Shown: positions 13,646-23,853, numbered from the stretch's first letter. The stretch is DNA of 64,000 bases from CACZQA01 sp050943615 (GCA_050943615.1 JBMNPN010000002.1:1-64000), one strand, 5' to 3'. Numbers and translations are program-made. Notes: generated from the sequence alone by a model not told the origin.

Positions 13646-14989
13646 ATGGAGCTCGCGCTAAAAAATCCGGTAAGGCTGGTCAGGCCAAAGCGCACAGAGA
13701 AGTCGGCCATCGAAGCCGATTTTGCGCAGGTTGCCGCCGAGCGCACACGCCGGCGTGCCTTCATCCAATCTGTCATTAGAAAAGTTCTGGCCGTCGCGCT
13801 GACGCTCGCGGTGTGCGTGCTGATGTGCGTCTACGTGAACAATCCCTTCGGGTACGTCCCGCTCGTGCTCGTCATCCTCGCCGTCGTGGCGGACTTTGCC
13901 TGTGTCCAGGTGCTCTCGCGCCAGGTCACGTGGCGGCAGGAGTCACGTGTGGGGGACTGCCCCCGCGGCGAGGACATCGACTTTCGCATCCGCGTGAGCA
14001 ACCGCAGCATCCTGTTCATGTTCCACGCACGGGCGCACTTCTTTGTGAGCGACCTCTTTGGCGGCCTTGCGATGGACAACCCCGCAGACTTCGTGCTCGG
14101 CCCCTTCGAGAGCCGCGACTTCGACATCACCGTGAACTTCAAGCACCTCGGCACCTACACTGCCGGCATCGACCGTATCGAGTTCTTTGGCTTTCTGGGC
14201 CTGTTCGTGCGCACGGTAGAGGGCGGCAACCGTGCGGAGGTCCAGGTCACGCCCACCATCCACAGCATCGAGCGCATCGGGTTTTCCACGGACACGCCCT
14301 CCGAATCCAGGGTGGCGCTCAAGACGGTCGCCGATGACTCCATGGACTATTCGGGTGTGCGCGAATACCACCGCGGCGACCCGCTCAAGCGCATGCACTG
14401 GGCGCTTTCGGCCAAGGGGAACAAGACGCTCTATACCAAGATCTACGAGACGCCCACCAATCCCGGTGTTGGCATCATCCTCGACTTTGCGGGGCCGTCG
14501 GGGCTCACCGCAGATGAGCTGGGCGGCATGTTCGACACGGTCGTGGAAAGCGCGTTTTCCATCAGCGAATACGCACGCGGCATCGGCCTCGAGGTGGAGC
14601 TTGAGTTCATCGACCGCTTTGGCACCGCGGTGCGCAAGAGCAGCTGGAAGCGCGACGAGCTCGCAGAGCTCGTCGATGATATGCCCCGCATGCAGCCCGG
14701 TGGCGAGAGCCATCAGGCAGCAGAGCTCGTCAATTCGGAGGCGCATTCCATGTACGCGCAGGGAAACATCGTCATCTGCACGGCACTTCCCAGCGCCGAG
14801 ATCGTGGACGCTGCCATCGCCGTCAAGATCGGCCGCCGCAACCCGGTCGTGGTGCTCGCGATTCCCGAGGGCCTCTCCGAACGCGAGCGCATTGCGTGGT
14901 GCGCGCCGCTCGAGCGGCTCAGCGCAAGCGGCATCGGCTATACGGTGCTCGACAGCCCCGATGCGATCGGCAAGGTGAACGTGGCATGA
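13646..14989 (+). CDS. DUF58 protein (A)
   Basis: This 447-residue protein has two adjacent membrane helices (about residues 45-95), an extracytoplasmic or beta-rich region, and then the conserved DUF58 core YSGVREYHRGDPLKRMHWAL near residue 235, followed by a von Willebrand A-like fold (GVGIILDFAG). DUF58 proteins are the usual genetic partners of MoxR ATPases; the biochemical role is not established. The ATG overlaps nothing upstream but follows the MoxR stop by 3 nt, and the 3' end overlaps the next gene by 4 nt. The paralog is at 50548. Confidence 0.85.
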   Translation: MELALKNPVRLVRPKRTEKSAIEADFAQVAAERTRRRAFIQSVIRKVLAVALTLAVCVLMCVYVNNPFGYVPLVLVILAVVADFACVQVLSRQVTWRQESRVGDCPRGEDIDFRIRVSNRSILFMFHARAHFFVSDLFGGLAMDNPADFVLGPFESRDFDITVNFKHLGTYTAGIDRIEFFGFLGLFVRTVEGGNRAEVQVTPTIHSIERIGFSTDTPSESRVALKTVADDSMDYSGVREYHRGDPLKRMHWALSAKGNKTLYTKIYETPTNPGVGIILDFAGPSGLTADELGGMFDTVVESAFSISEYARGIGLEVELEFIDRFGTAVRKSSWKRDELAELVDDMPRMQPGGESHQAAELVNSEAHSMYAQGNIVICTALPSAEIVDAAIAVKIGRRNPVVVLAIPEGLSERERIAWCAPLERLSASGIGYTVLDSPDAIGKVNVA

Positions 14990-16425
14990 GCAGAGCAGCT
15001 GCAAGAACAGGCCGCAAAGGTGGTGCGGCACGCTTCTTAAAGGAGAACGCCTTCGAGTTCGTGCTCCTCGTGCTCTGCAGCACGTGCCTTTCCATGGAGG
15101 TGGGCGACGGCTTCAACATAGCCTACGAGACGCTCTTCAACCTCCCGTTCGTGATCGGCAGCTCTGCCGTCTTGCTGGCCGTGTGCTATCTGGGCGCCTT
15201 TGTATGGCAGCACCAGCCCAGGCGCACCTGGATCGTGGCGCTGGCATGTATTGCGGTCATGGGCGTTGTCGTGTGGGCGAGCGTCTCGATATTCCAGGAG
15301 GGCACCTCGGAGTACTACAGCTACGCCCAGCGGGCCCGGGTGCCAGACGGCACGGATGCAAAGACCTCGTACGGTTTCGTTCTGGCCATCGTGCCCGTGC
15401 TCACGTTTCTGCTCTCGCGCCGCCGTGGTCTGTGCGTGGTCCTGTTCGCGCTGGGCATATTCGTGTGCGGTCTGGTGCAATGGCTTTTCAAGGAATGGCT
15501 CTGGGTTCCCTTCATCGGGTTTCTCCTGGGGTCGGGAACGCTCTTCATCCTGCGCACCTACCGGCTGCAGCGCGGAAAAGCCTCAGGCCTGACGGTGGGT
15601 TCGGGGCGCCGGGCCCCGGGGTTTCATGCAAGCGTCACGGCCGTGCTGGTGCCCGTCGTATTGGTAGCCGCGTCTTTCGGCATCTGGTACGGCGTCATCG
15701 CACCGCAGAACCCGCAGGCAGCGCAGCTCAAGCTCGTGCAGGTGACCTATCAGCCACAGGTGGACATACTGACCAACTACCGCAAGAAGGCACCGAGCCA
15801 GATCGATAGAACGCAGTTCTCGAGCGAGGTTGACGACAGATACACGCTCTACACCTCCAACCCAGGTGGAGAGGGAACCGTCAAGACCCCTGAGGATGAC
15901 AAGTCGAAGAACAAGATCAAGATGGCCGGTGGCGGCGGTGTGAGCTATGCGTTCCAGAACCTCTCGGACAACCTGAACAATATCACCTACGGTGCCCCCA
16001 ACTGGCTGCCCTACCTGCTCGTGGCGCTGCTCATCGCGCTCATCGTGGGCGCGATCATGCTGCGCAGGTACCTGCGCAAGCGCTGGTACACGAGCTTGGA
16101 CGAGCACACGCAGGGCTACCGCGTCTGCGCGCTCTACGATCGCATCACGCGCAATTTCCAGCGCATGCGCCTCTCCAAGCCTGCGCCCGCCACGCAATCC
16201 GAGTGGGCCCAGAGCACTGTGGGCACCATGGCGGCGTTCGAACAAGACGCGCACGGGACGAGCTACCGCGAGCTTTCGGATATCTACGAGCGCGTCTACT
16301 ACGGTCATTCCGACCCTTCGGAAGGCGATGTTGCCGCCTTCGAGTCATTCTGGAAGGTGTTCTACAAGAACGCGCGCAAGTACTCTGGACCCGTGCGCTA
16401 CATCTGGCGCTTTTGGAGGATCTGA
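14986..16425 (+). CDS. Membrane protein with DUF4129-like C-terminus (A)
   Basis: This 479-residue protein has about seven helices in the first 240 residues, then an extracytoplasmic segment of about 110 residues with a Lys/Asp-rich linker, one more helix (near residue 345), and a cytoplasmic C-terminal domain ending in RYIWRFWRI. MoxR-DUF58 loci commonly carry a transmembrane transglutaminase with a DUF4129 tail. Here the architecture is similar, but I see no Cys-His-Asp transglutaminase triad, so only the scaffold seems kept. It overlaps the DUF58 gene (ATGA). The paralog at 49106 ends KWLWKFWRI. Confidence 0.7.
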   Translation: MSRAAARTGRKGGAARFLKENAFEFVLLVLCSTCLSMEVGDGFNIAYETLFNLPFVIGSSAVLLAVCYLGAFVWQHQPRRTWIVALACIAVMGVVVWASVSIFQEGTSEYYSYAQRARVPDGTDAKTSYGFVLAIVPVLTFLLSRRRGLCVVLFALGIFVCGLVQWLFKEWLWVPFIGFLLGSGTLFILRTYRLQRGKASGLTVGSGRRAPGFHASVTAVLVPVVLVAASFGIWYGVIAPQNPQAAQLKLVQVTYQPQVDILTNYRKKAPSQIDRTQFSSEVDDRYTLYTSNPGGEGTVKTPEDDKSKNKIKMAGGGGVSYAFQNLSDNLNNITYGAPNWLPYLLVALLIALIVGAIMLRRYLRKRWYTSLDEHTQGYRVCALYDRITRNFQRMRLSKPAPATQSEWAQSTVGTMAAFEQDAHGTSYRELSDIYERVYYGHSDPSEGDVAAFESFWKVFYKNARKYSGPVRYIWRFWRI

Positions 16426-16440
16426 TGCGTGAATCCGGGG

Positions 16441-16495
16441 CCTCACCACACCCGGTTTCAGGCTAAACCCGAGGTGAGGAGTGAGGGATTTTTCG
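16441..16495 (+). terminator. Possible terminator after the MoxR-DUF58 operon
   Basis: CCTCACC (16441-16447) pairs with GGTGAGG (16473-16479), with an inner GGTTT/AAACC stem. A run of five T follows 9 nt later. The structure is weaker than the other terminators here. Confidence 0.4.
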
Positions 16496-16509
16496 ACCAA
16501 GAGGCAAAT

Positions 16510-16528
16510 CTCACCACAAGGTGGTGAT
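16510..16528. promoter_or_regulatory. Inverted-repeat operator candidate, site 3
   Basis: CTCACC (16510-16515), 7 bp, GGTGAT (16523-16528). The spacing matches sites 1 and 2, with one mismatch at the outer base. Confidence 0.55.
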
Positions 16529-16821
16529 TGTTTTCACGTTCATTTCGAGCCAAAAATAGACTCGCTTTCGAATGGATATTTCACAAGAAAGTGACTGCCA
16601 ATGTTGATCAGGCAGCCCAGCAACAACTTTTTAGGTGCGGGGAAGGTGTTTACATGAATTTGAAATGCATTTGTCCAAGGCGGTGTGGCCGGAGAGTGTT
16701 GCCATGCCGCCTATTCGTTTATTGCTTATTTTCGCCTAATCATTAAGTTCCCGTAGCTGTCATTGCCGCGGAGGTGCTTCTACCCAACGCCTTCCGCTGG
16801 CGGAAAGAAGATACCTGCTCC
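16529..16821 (+). other. Long structured leader before the binding lipoprotein
   Basis: About 290 nt separate operator site 3 from the likely start codon. I see a hairpin GGCGG-tgt-GGC paired with GCC-atg-CCGCC at 16679-16711, followed by a T-rich stretch. No reading frame here has a convincing start or product. It could be a 5' regulatory RNA; I could not match it to a known riboswitch class. Confidence 0.35.
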
Positions 16822-18963
16822 ATGCCGTTGCGCAAAGGACATAGCAAACACTCGCGCTACCTGCGCGCGCTGATGGCGGCGCTGCTCGTCGTCGCGGCGG
16901 CGTGCGCGCTCCCGGCGTGCAAGTTCTCCGACACGATCGCCGAGTTCGTGCCCGACATGGCCGCCGCCGTCGACACCACCATGCCCCACGTGGACAAGGC
17001 GGACACCGACGGCAAGCAGGACACCCAGGGCGCCGCCCAGCACAAGTCCGGCGAGGAGGACACGAGCGACATCGCCGCCGTCGCATACGACCCGGACGCC
17101 GAGGACAGCAAGTTCAAGTCAGCGAAGGTCGAGTACGACGCGGAGCAGGCCCAGACCGACACCCAGCCCTCCGCGGGCGGGGAGAAGCGCGCGGAGGAGA
17201 AAGACACTTCGGGGCTGAAGTCGCAGAAGACCGCGGGCGGGAAGTCCGGCGAGGACGGCTCGGGCTCCGGCTCGGGCGGAACGGGCTCCGGTAACGGCGG
17301 GGACGGCGGCGACGGCGAGGGCAAGGGCGCCGGCTCGGGCTCCGGCTCTGGTAGCGGGAGCAGCGAGCAGGCCGCCCCATCGGTGTCCCAGGACGAGGAC
17401 GACGACAATAAGACCGAGGTGCCGAGCGGCAAGCGCATCGCGGCGACCGGCGAGACCGCCAACATCGTCCAGATGCTCACCGGCGAGCTGCGCAAGGAGC
17501 AGCTCGACGCGGGCCAGGAGGGCGACTACCTGGTCGCGACGGACGAGGCCTTCCAGGACGGCGTTGCCTCCGCCGGGGTATACCCGGGGGAGGGGGTCGA
17601 CGAGGCGGTTCTGGGCTGGAAGCGGAAGAACGGCACCGAGAAGGGGGGCGTCGACGTCGAGGCGCTCAAAAAGGCCAAGGTCGACCTCGTCGTCTACGAG
17701 TCGAACACGGCCACGCTCACCGAGAGCGACGTCGACGCCCTGGGGGAGGCCGGCATCAAGGTGCTCGCCGTGAGCTCGCTCACGCAGGACAGCGACATCT
17801 GCGATGCCGTCGAGCAGGTCGCAGAGGCGCTCTCCAAGGGGGCGGGCGCAAAGGCCAAGAAGGCGATCTCCTCCAAGGCGGCCTCGTGGGAGGACTTCCA
17901 CGACGGCCTGCTGAACTCGGTGACGCGCCTCAACGACGGCTGGAGCGTGGCGTACGCCCACAACACACACGACGACAAGAGGTTCGTTGGCTACGACTTC
18001 GACTGGGTCTCCACGGCGAAGAACGCCACGGGCGACCACAAGCTGACGCTCGTCTGCCCGCGCGTCGTCTCGGTGGGGAGCTACCCCTCCCTCGAGAAGC
18101 TCGGGTACAGCCTCGACACCCTCCTCGCGGTGCCGAAGAGCTGGTTCGCCTCGCCCTGCTACCACTACCTCTCGGCCGCGGGGGTCGTGGACAACGCCCA
18201 GTGGCTCCAGCTCGCCAAATGGGTGCGTATTATAAAATCTGAAGTAGCACACGGCCGGCTCGTGGAACACAACCCCTACGCCATCGACGACAGCTCTTGG
18301 TCCTACTCGATTTCCCCCTCGCGCTACCGTGTCGTCGTCCCGGTGTTCACGCGCGGAGAATCGTCGAGCGTCAGGGCGTCCTCCGGCCTCGAATCGGGGG
18401 AGTCGCTCGACTTCAGTCTGAATACCTATGGCTATGTGCAGGTTGGCGACCTTCCCAGCTACGTGATGGGGAACTACTGCATCGAGCCGTATGTGGACTG
18501 GGAAAATTACTCGTTGCACACTATTCGCAACATAGAGGATGTGGAAGACGACAGCTACTTCCTGGGGTCCGACCACTTCCCCGCGGTGGTGGTGGAGACG
18601 GAGGAACAGAAGGAGTCCGTGCAGGCGGCGCAGGATGACAGGACGAGCATGTACTGGTTCGCCGACAACCTCAGGGAGTGGAGGCAGCTGTACACGGACG
18701 GGTCCTCATCGTCGGAAAAGTTAGATGCAATGAACCCCAACGCGTCCCTGCTCGCCGGGAAGTTCGACGTCTACGTCGCCCCGAGCGGCGTGCTCGGGTC
18801 GTGGCTCGAGGGCGGCTCGCACGAGTCGTTCCTGCTCTCCGCCTGGGCGCGCAGCGCCTACTACGGCGACTACTCGTCGAGCAAGGCCCAGGCCAAGGCG
18901 AGAAGCTACTACGGGGAGTTCTACCGGGCCGAGGGCGCCGCGCCGGACATGGGCAGAGGCTAG
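16822..18963 (+). CDS. TroA-like substrate-binding lipoprotein (A)
   Basis: This 713-residue surface lipoprotein has a signal peptide (residues 1-32) with lipobox LPAC, so C33 would be lipidated. A low-complexity, acidic and then Gly-Ser-rich linker (about 60-200) acts as a stalk. The distal part resembles two-lobed helical-backbone binding proteins (VATDEAFQDGVASAGVYPGE and KAKVDLVVYES). It aligns along its length with the lipoprotein at 60242 (for example FDVYVAPSGVLGSWLEGG against YEIYVMPSGLSGNWADGT). I chose ATG 16822 because it gives a compact lipoprotein signal; GTG 16774 is possible. A short AT-rich patch near 18223-18250 interrupts very GC-rich sequence and suggests local recombination. 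Confidence 0.78.
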   Translation: MPLRKGHSKHSRYLRALMAALLVVAAACALPACKFSDTIAEFVPDMAAAVDTTMPHVDKADTDGKQDTQGAAQHKSGEEDTSDIAAVAYDPDAEDSKFKSAKVEYDAEQAQTDTQPSAGGEKRAEEKDTSGLKSQKTAGGKSGEDGSGSGSGGTGSGNGGDGGDGEGKGAGSGSGSGSGSSEQAAPSVSQDEDDDNKTEVPSGKRIAATGETANIVQMLTGELRKEQLDAGQEGDYLVATDEAFQDGVASAGVYPGEGVDEAVLGWKRKNGTEKGGVDVEALKKAKVDLVVYESNTATLTESDVDALGEAGIKVLAVSSLTQDSDICDAVEQVAEALSKGAGAKAKKAISSKAASWEDFHDGLLNSVTRLNDGWSVAYAHNTHDDKRFVGYDFDWVSTAKNATGDHKLTLVCPRVVSVGSYPSLEKLGYSLDTLLAVPKSWFASPCYHYLSAAGVVDNAQWLQLAKWVRIIKSEVAHGRLVEHNPYAIDDSSWSYSISPSRYRVVVPVFTRGESSSVRASSGLESGESLDFSLNTYGYVQVGDLPSYVMGNYCIEPYVDWENYSLHTIRNIEDVEDDSYFLGSDHFPAVVVETEEQKESVQAAQDDRTSMYWFADNLREWRQLYTDGSSSSEKLDAMNPNASLLAGKFDVYVAPSGVLGSWLEGGSHESFLLSAWARSAYYGDYSSSKAQAKARSYYGEFYRAEGAAPDMGRG

Positions 18964-19029
18964 CGGCCCCGGGCCCTTCATGTACAGGACCATGTCGATA
19001 ACCGTGCAAGTTTGATGAGGACATATATT

Positions 19030-22000
19030 ATGGAGATTCAAAGTACGTATAGGCAAACAGAAAATCGGAGAAGGTGGAAAGCTGCCTTCTGGGCTCTTGC
19101 CGCCGCGGCATTCGCGGCACTCGCCTTCCTTCCGCTGAGCGCTCTTGGAGATACGTCGCAGGTGATCAAGGTTGGCGCTTCCGAGTATTACAAGACGCTG
19201 TCGGACGCTGTTGCCAGCGCTGCCGGTGACGAGAACAACCAGAATGTCACCTTCCAGCTCACCAGCGACGTCTACCAGGGCACGAAGCAGGTGGACGTCA
19301 ATCTTCCCGCTGGGGCAGAGTGGACCATCGACCTCGGCACCCACACCCTGAGCACGGACAACAGTAAATCGGGTACCACATCGCTTGTCTCGGTGACCCA
19401 CGTGGCCGCCGAGGAGGGCACGGATACCCCGGGAACCCTGAATATCGTCGGCGATTCAAGTGTCAAAGGCACAATCTCCTGCACCGATGCGGCACCAAAG
19501 TATGCCGTGCAAGTAAGTTCCAACAACGTCGTCAACATGAGTAACGTCGCCGTGAATTTCGACTCGTCGAAAACGAGCGGTATCAATGGCTTGTATATAA
19601 GCGGTACAACAACGGGAAACGCGGTGCTCAATGCGGACAGCTGTGCGTTTACTGTAAAGAACTCGTATATTAATGCAGAAAATGGTAATGGCGGCAGCGC
19701 ATTTTGTGCCCGAGTTGGCAGTAACACCACAGCAAGCTTCTCGCAGTGCTCGTTCACTGCCGAGGCTACAGCAAACGCTTACTGTGTTTATGGAATCAAG
19801 GGAATATCTGTCAAGCTCAGCGGGGCAAACACCCTTTCAACCTCTGCGACTTCCGAATATGCGAACAATTCTGTTCCAATTTATGTGTCCTCTGGTGCTG
19901 ACAGCCTGGTCCTCGAAAACCAGGAGGGCTCATCAAACGGTATCAGCTTCTTCATCTCGAACGAGAGCACCGAGCCAGCAGCGGTTTCTGCAGCGATACG
20001 ACTTCCTTCCAATGACGCCCCTACGACCCTAAACGCGCCTTTATCGATTTGGCACAGCTCCTCGACGCAGGGCTTTGTGGGGATGACGGGGTGCAGCACG
20101 AAAAAGACAATATACGTTGGCCCCAATTTCTCCGTCGTTTCGCAGGCAGAGAAAGCCGGCGGCACCTGGGACAGCACCTTGGACATCGCGCGCGATGACA
20201 CCTATGACACCTATGTCGATGGCGCTCGCTTTGCCCGCGCAACCGCAGCGGGGGTTTCCCTCGCGGACAAGGCGGGGTATTTCAAGCTGATGAACTCGGC
20301 ATGGCTCGAGGCGAGCGCCAAGGAGGACAGCGAGGACGCGACAATTCAGGCGCTCTATTGGACTGCGGTTCCCCAGACCGAACCCGAGGCAGTTATCGGA
20401 GATGTAGAGTACACGACGCTTGCGGATGCGCTTGCCGCAAAGAAGGACGGGGACGTGATCAAGCTCGGTCGCGACATCTATCTTGCAGAATCGATTAGCT
20501 TCACCGACTCCGAGGGCGAGACGAGTCCCACCTACACGCTCGATCTGAACGGACATGACATCGTCTGCACGACCCGCATCGCCCCGGTCCTCAACTACTC
20601 AGGCTCCGGCACGCTCAATATCGTCGACAGCGTGACGAACGCGGACTCTGCCGCCGCGGTCGCGCACACGATCACCGACGCGACTTCCCCGAACGGGTAC
20701 TGGACGGCAACAAGCAGCTCGAAGTATAAGACCCTGCAGCAATCAGCCACCCTCGTGAACTCCGGCACCGGCACGCTCCAGGTTTCCGGCGTGCGCATTC
20801 ATGGCACCTTCAACTGCATCTACAACTCGGGGGAAGGCTCCACGAGCGTCGAGAACTGCAAGGTGGAGCAATCAGACAACGTCAAGTACTCGAACACCAA
20901 GAACCATGTGTTCTGGGGCAGCAATATCACGGCGACGAACAACGCAGTGGTGGTAAATTCATACAGTGCATCTTATACTGCATATAGTCAAGCTGGTAGC
21001 GGTATCAGTACTTTTGGCACGCGTGTGTTCAGCGGGACCAACATCAAGGTCTACGGGGGCAGCTACCAGTTCGATTCCGAGAATTACTACCTGAGCAGCG
21101 CCATTTTCGACGGTACCGCGGGAAACGACATCTCTATCGACGGGATCATCTCCTACGACCTGGGCGGCAGGATCGACACTGTGGACTTTGGCGGCGGCGG
21201 TGCCACCGACGGCAAGTTCACGACGCGTATGTCCGCGTGGTTCTTGGGCTTTGATACTACCACTAGTACGATCTATAACACTAAAGCGCCCCAATCCCTC
21301 AAGCTGGGCGCTAACTTCAAGCCCACGGATATGAGCGGCAATGCACAGCCGGTTGAATTCTATACTGATCTCAGTGCTAAAGGATTGAGTTCCTATTCCC
21401 TCAAATCGTATCGCGGGGCCGTGGTCTTCGAGCCGATGGAGGGAGTGGACCTTCAGTCAAGCTACGGCGACGAGCTCTCCGATCTGCTGGTGGACACGGC
21501 GGGAAACTACACGCCCGTCATCGAGGACGGAAACATCTGCTGGAGCAGCACGTACCATGTGCGCGCCTATGGAGCAGCTTTCTCGAAGCAACTGAGCGGA
21601 GCCGGTGTCTATCTTTCGTTCACCGAACGGTACAACCCGACGGGCACCAACGCCGTCTATTACCTGAACCCCACGAGCGTCGATGCCGATGCTGAGGGCA
21701 AGGTGACGTTCACGTTGCCCGAGACGGTATCCGGGACCGAGGAGGGAGTCTCGCTCGTGCCGGAAGACGCCCACGGCACGCATGTCGAGTGGACCGGCAA
21801 GTGGTTCGTCTCGAAAGAATGGCTCAGCGAAAATACGTTGAAGAACACCGTAGAAGACGATTTTGACTACGAGGGAGCTGGATATCTGCTCGTCGATGCC
21901 GGCGAGAGCATCTCGATCGACGAGGACGACATCGACCAAGATATCTATATCTGGCCTCAGATCAAGCACACGCAATATCCCTACTACCTCTCTTACGAGC

Positions 22001-23799
22001 TGAACGGCGGGGACGAGGCGAGTATCGCCAATAACACCGCTGAATTCACGGTGCCGTACGGTAGCCCTAGTTCCATTCAAGCTACTATGACATATGCCGG
22101 CAAGGAAGTCGGCGACGGTTCCTGGACCCTCGACGATCCCACCCGTGTGGGCTACACCTTTGACGGCTGGTACCTCGACAAGGATTTCACGACCAAGGTC
22201 GCCAGCGTTGAGACGCTTTCTCAATACTATGCTCTCACGACGTCGTCCGATAGGTACATAGGCATCGACGACAGCACGGTCTATGGCAAGTACACGTACG
22301 AGGATTCGCAGGCCAAGAAGCCGGCGGCCACGCTCTACGCCAAGTGGAAGATCGCATCGCTCGACCTCTCCAATACCAGCGTGAAGCTCGTCAACGACAA
22401 CACCACCTACGACGAGGCTACTGACACCTACCTCACCCCCTACGTGGGTTCCGAGATCGAGCCCAAGCTCGAGGTCACCTACACCGACCCCGCGACGGGC
22501 GAGTCCGGTCCCGTCGAGCTCACGGCCGGCGAGGACTACACCATCGACTACGGCGACGCCGACCTGTTCAAGAACCTCGGCACCTACACGCTCACCATCA
22601 AGGGCACGGGCACGGAAGGAAATGGCTGCTACAACGAGACCACGCTGAAGGTCGAGATTGTCAAGGGCACGCTCGAAATTGACGTTCCTGCCGAGAGCGT
22701 CTCGCTCTCCTACGGACAGGCCCCATCGAACCTGGGCGTCACCGCGAGCGACGAGCACGTCACGCTGCTCTACAAGTCGAGTGACACCTCCGTGGTGACC
22801 GTCGACGATGATGGCAACGTGACGCCGGTGAGCACCGGCAAGGCGACCATCACCGTCTATTCCGACGACGAAAACTACGAGCCAGTCAGCAAGGAGATTG
22901 CCGTCACGGTAACCAGCGAACGCGACACCTCCGTGGGCACGACGACGCTGGTGAACGACGGGGCGGCCAGCGGACTCTACCTCGTTACCGGCGAGGACAC
23001 GCTCACGCTGGTCAAGTCCACCTCCGATGCGAGCGCGATCGGGGTCAACACCGTCACGATCGACGGGCACACCTGGAAGGTGACTGCCATTGCCGACGGT
23101 GCCTTTGCGGGTAGCAAGGCCAAGACGGTCACGATTGGTAGCAACGTCACGTCCATCGCCTCCAAGGCATTCAGTGGTGACACCGCGCTCACGAGCGTGA
23201 CCATCGGCTCCAACGTCACGAGCATTGGCGCCAGCGCCTTCCAGGGCTGCACGGCTCTCAAGACCGTCAAGGGCGGCGCGGCTGTCAAGACCATCGGCGC
23301 CTCCGCTTTCAAGGGCTGCAAGAAGCTCACGAGCATCACGATCGGCTCCAAGGTGACGAGCATCGGCAAGAGCGCTTTCCAGGGCTGCACGTCTCTCAAG
23401 ACCGTCAAGGGCGGCGCGTCCGTCAAGACTATCGGCGCTTCCGCCTTCAAGGGCTGCAGCAAGCTTTCCACCTTCAAGGTCACGGCCACGTCCAAGAAGC
23501 TGAAGACCATCGGCAAGAACGCGTTCTCCGGAGCCAAGAAGCTCAAGAAGATCACGGTCAAGTCCAAGAAGCTGAAGACCATCGGCAAGAGCGCGTTCTC
23601 TGGTGCCAAGAAGCTCAAGACGCTCACGATCAAGTCCAAGAAGCTCACCAAGAAGTCCGTCAAGGGCTCGCTCAAGGGCTCCAAGGTCAAGACCGTGAAG
23701 GTCAAGGTTGGCTCCAAGAAGCTGAACAAGAAGTACGTCAAGAAGTACAAGAAGTTCTTCTCCAAGAAGAACTGCGGCAAGAAGGTTGCCGTCAAGTAA
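19030..23799 (+). CDS. Large surface protein: beta-helix, InlB-type and BspA-like repeats
   Basis: This 1589-residue secreted protein has a signal peptide (residues 1-40). Two similar beta-helix-like modules follow, starting near residues 50 and 455 (YYKTLSDAVA and YTTLADALAA). Next are an InlB B-repeat-like segment (GYTFDGWYLDKDF, about 1040), an Ig-like domain, a Big2-like domain (about 1210-1296) and LRR_5/BspA-type leucine-rich repeats (about 1350-1540) with units like KTIGASAFKGCKKLTSITIG. The last 80 residues are strongly Lys-rich, with no LPXTG motif or membrane anchor, so attachment may be electrostatic. I chose ATG 19030 because GAGG lies 9 nt upstream. It follows the binding lipoprotein by 66 nt and is likely co-transcribed. 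Ligand binding or adhesion is possible but unproven. Confidence 0.82.
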   Translation: MEIQSTYRQTENRRRWKAAFWALAAAAFAALAFLPLSALGDTSQVIKVGASEYYKTLSDAVASAAGDENNQNVTFQLTSDVYQGTKQVDVNLPAGAEWTIDLGTHTLSTDNSKSGTTSLVSVTHVAAEEGTDTPGTLNIVGDSSVKGTISCTDAAPKYAVQVSSNNVVNMSNVAVNFDSSKTSGINGLYISGTTTGNAVLNADSCAFTVKNSYINAENGNGGSAFCARVGSNTTASFSQCSFTAEATANAYCVYGIKGISVKLSGANTLSTSATSEYANNSVPIYVSSGADSLVLENQEGSSNGISFFISNESTEPAAVSAAIRLPSNDAPTTLNAPLSIWHSSSTQGFVGMTGCSTKKTIYVGPNFSVVSQAEKAGGTWDSTLDIARDDTYDTYVDGARFARATAAGVSLADKAGYFKLMNSAWLEASAKEDSEDATIQALYWTAVPQTEPEAVIGDVEYTTLADALAAKKDGDVIKLGRDIYLAESISFTDSEGETSPTYTLDLNGHDIVCTTRIAPVLNYSGSGTLNIVDSVTNADSAAAVAHTITDATSPNGYWTATSSSKYKTLQQSATLVNSGTGTLQVSGVRIHGTFNCIYNSGEGSTSVENCKVEQSDNVKYSNTKNHVFWGSNITATNNAVVVNSYSASYTAYSQAGSGISTFGTRVFSGTNIKVYGGSYQFDSENYYLSSAIFDGTAGNDISIDGIISYDLGGRIDTVDFGGGGATDGKFTTRMSAWFLGFDTTTSTIYNTKAPQSLKLGANFKPTDMSGNAQPVEFYTDLSAKGLSSYSLKSYRGAVVFEPMEGVDLQSSYGDELSDLLVDTAGNYTPVIEDGNICWSSTYHVRAYGAAFSKQLSGAGVYLSFTERYNPTGTNAVYYLNPTSVDADAEGKVTFTLPETVSGTEEGVSLVPEDAHGTHVEWTGKWFVSKEWLSENTLKNTVEDDFDYEGAGYLLVDAGESISIDEDDIDQDIYIWPQIKHTQYPYYLSYELNGGDEASIANNTAEFTVPYGSPSSIQATMTYAGKEVGDGSWTLDDPTRVGYTFDGWYLDKDFTTKVASVETLSQYYALTTSSDRYIGIDDSTVYGKYTYEDSQAKKPAATLYAKWKIASLDLSNTSVKLVNDNTTYDEATDTYLTPYVGSEIEPKLEVTYTDPATGESGPVELTAGEDYTIDYGDADLFKNLGTYTLTIKGTGTEGNGCYNETTLKVEIVKGTLEIDVPAESVSLSYGQAPSNLGVTASDEHVTLLYKSSDTSVVTVDDDGNVTPVSTGKATITVYSDDENYEPVSKEIAVTVTSERDTSVGTTTLVNDGAASGLYLVTGEDTLTLVKSTSDASAIGVNTVTIDGHTWKVTAIADGAFAGSKAKTVTIGSNVTSIASKAFSGDTALTSVTIGSNVTSIGASAFQGCTALKTVKGGAAVKTIGASAFKGCKKLTSITIGSKVTSIGKSAFQGCTSLKTVKGGASVKTIGASAFKGCSKLSTFKVTATSKKLKTIGKNAFSGAKKLKKITVKSKKLKTIGKSAFSGAKKLKTLTIKSKKLTKKSVKGSLKGSKVKTVKVKVGSKKLNKKYVKKYKKFFSKKNCGKKVAVK

Positions 23800-23813
23800 G
23801 ACAAGGTAATCGT

Positions 23814-23853
23814 CCCGGCTTTCACGCCCCGTCCTCCCTGGGGCGTGGCCGGG
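23814..23853 (+). terminator. Strong hairpin after the surface protein gene
   Basis: CCCGGC plus CACGCCCC pairs with GGGGCGTG plus GCCGGG. It has no T tract of its own and precedes a second hairpin with one. Confidence 0.5.

Noticed and set aside
16528..16746. Small protein of 72 codons before the lipoprotein gene
   Set aside because: No ribosome binding site, it starts inside the operator, and the product has no recognisable feature.
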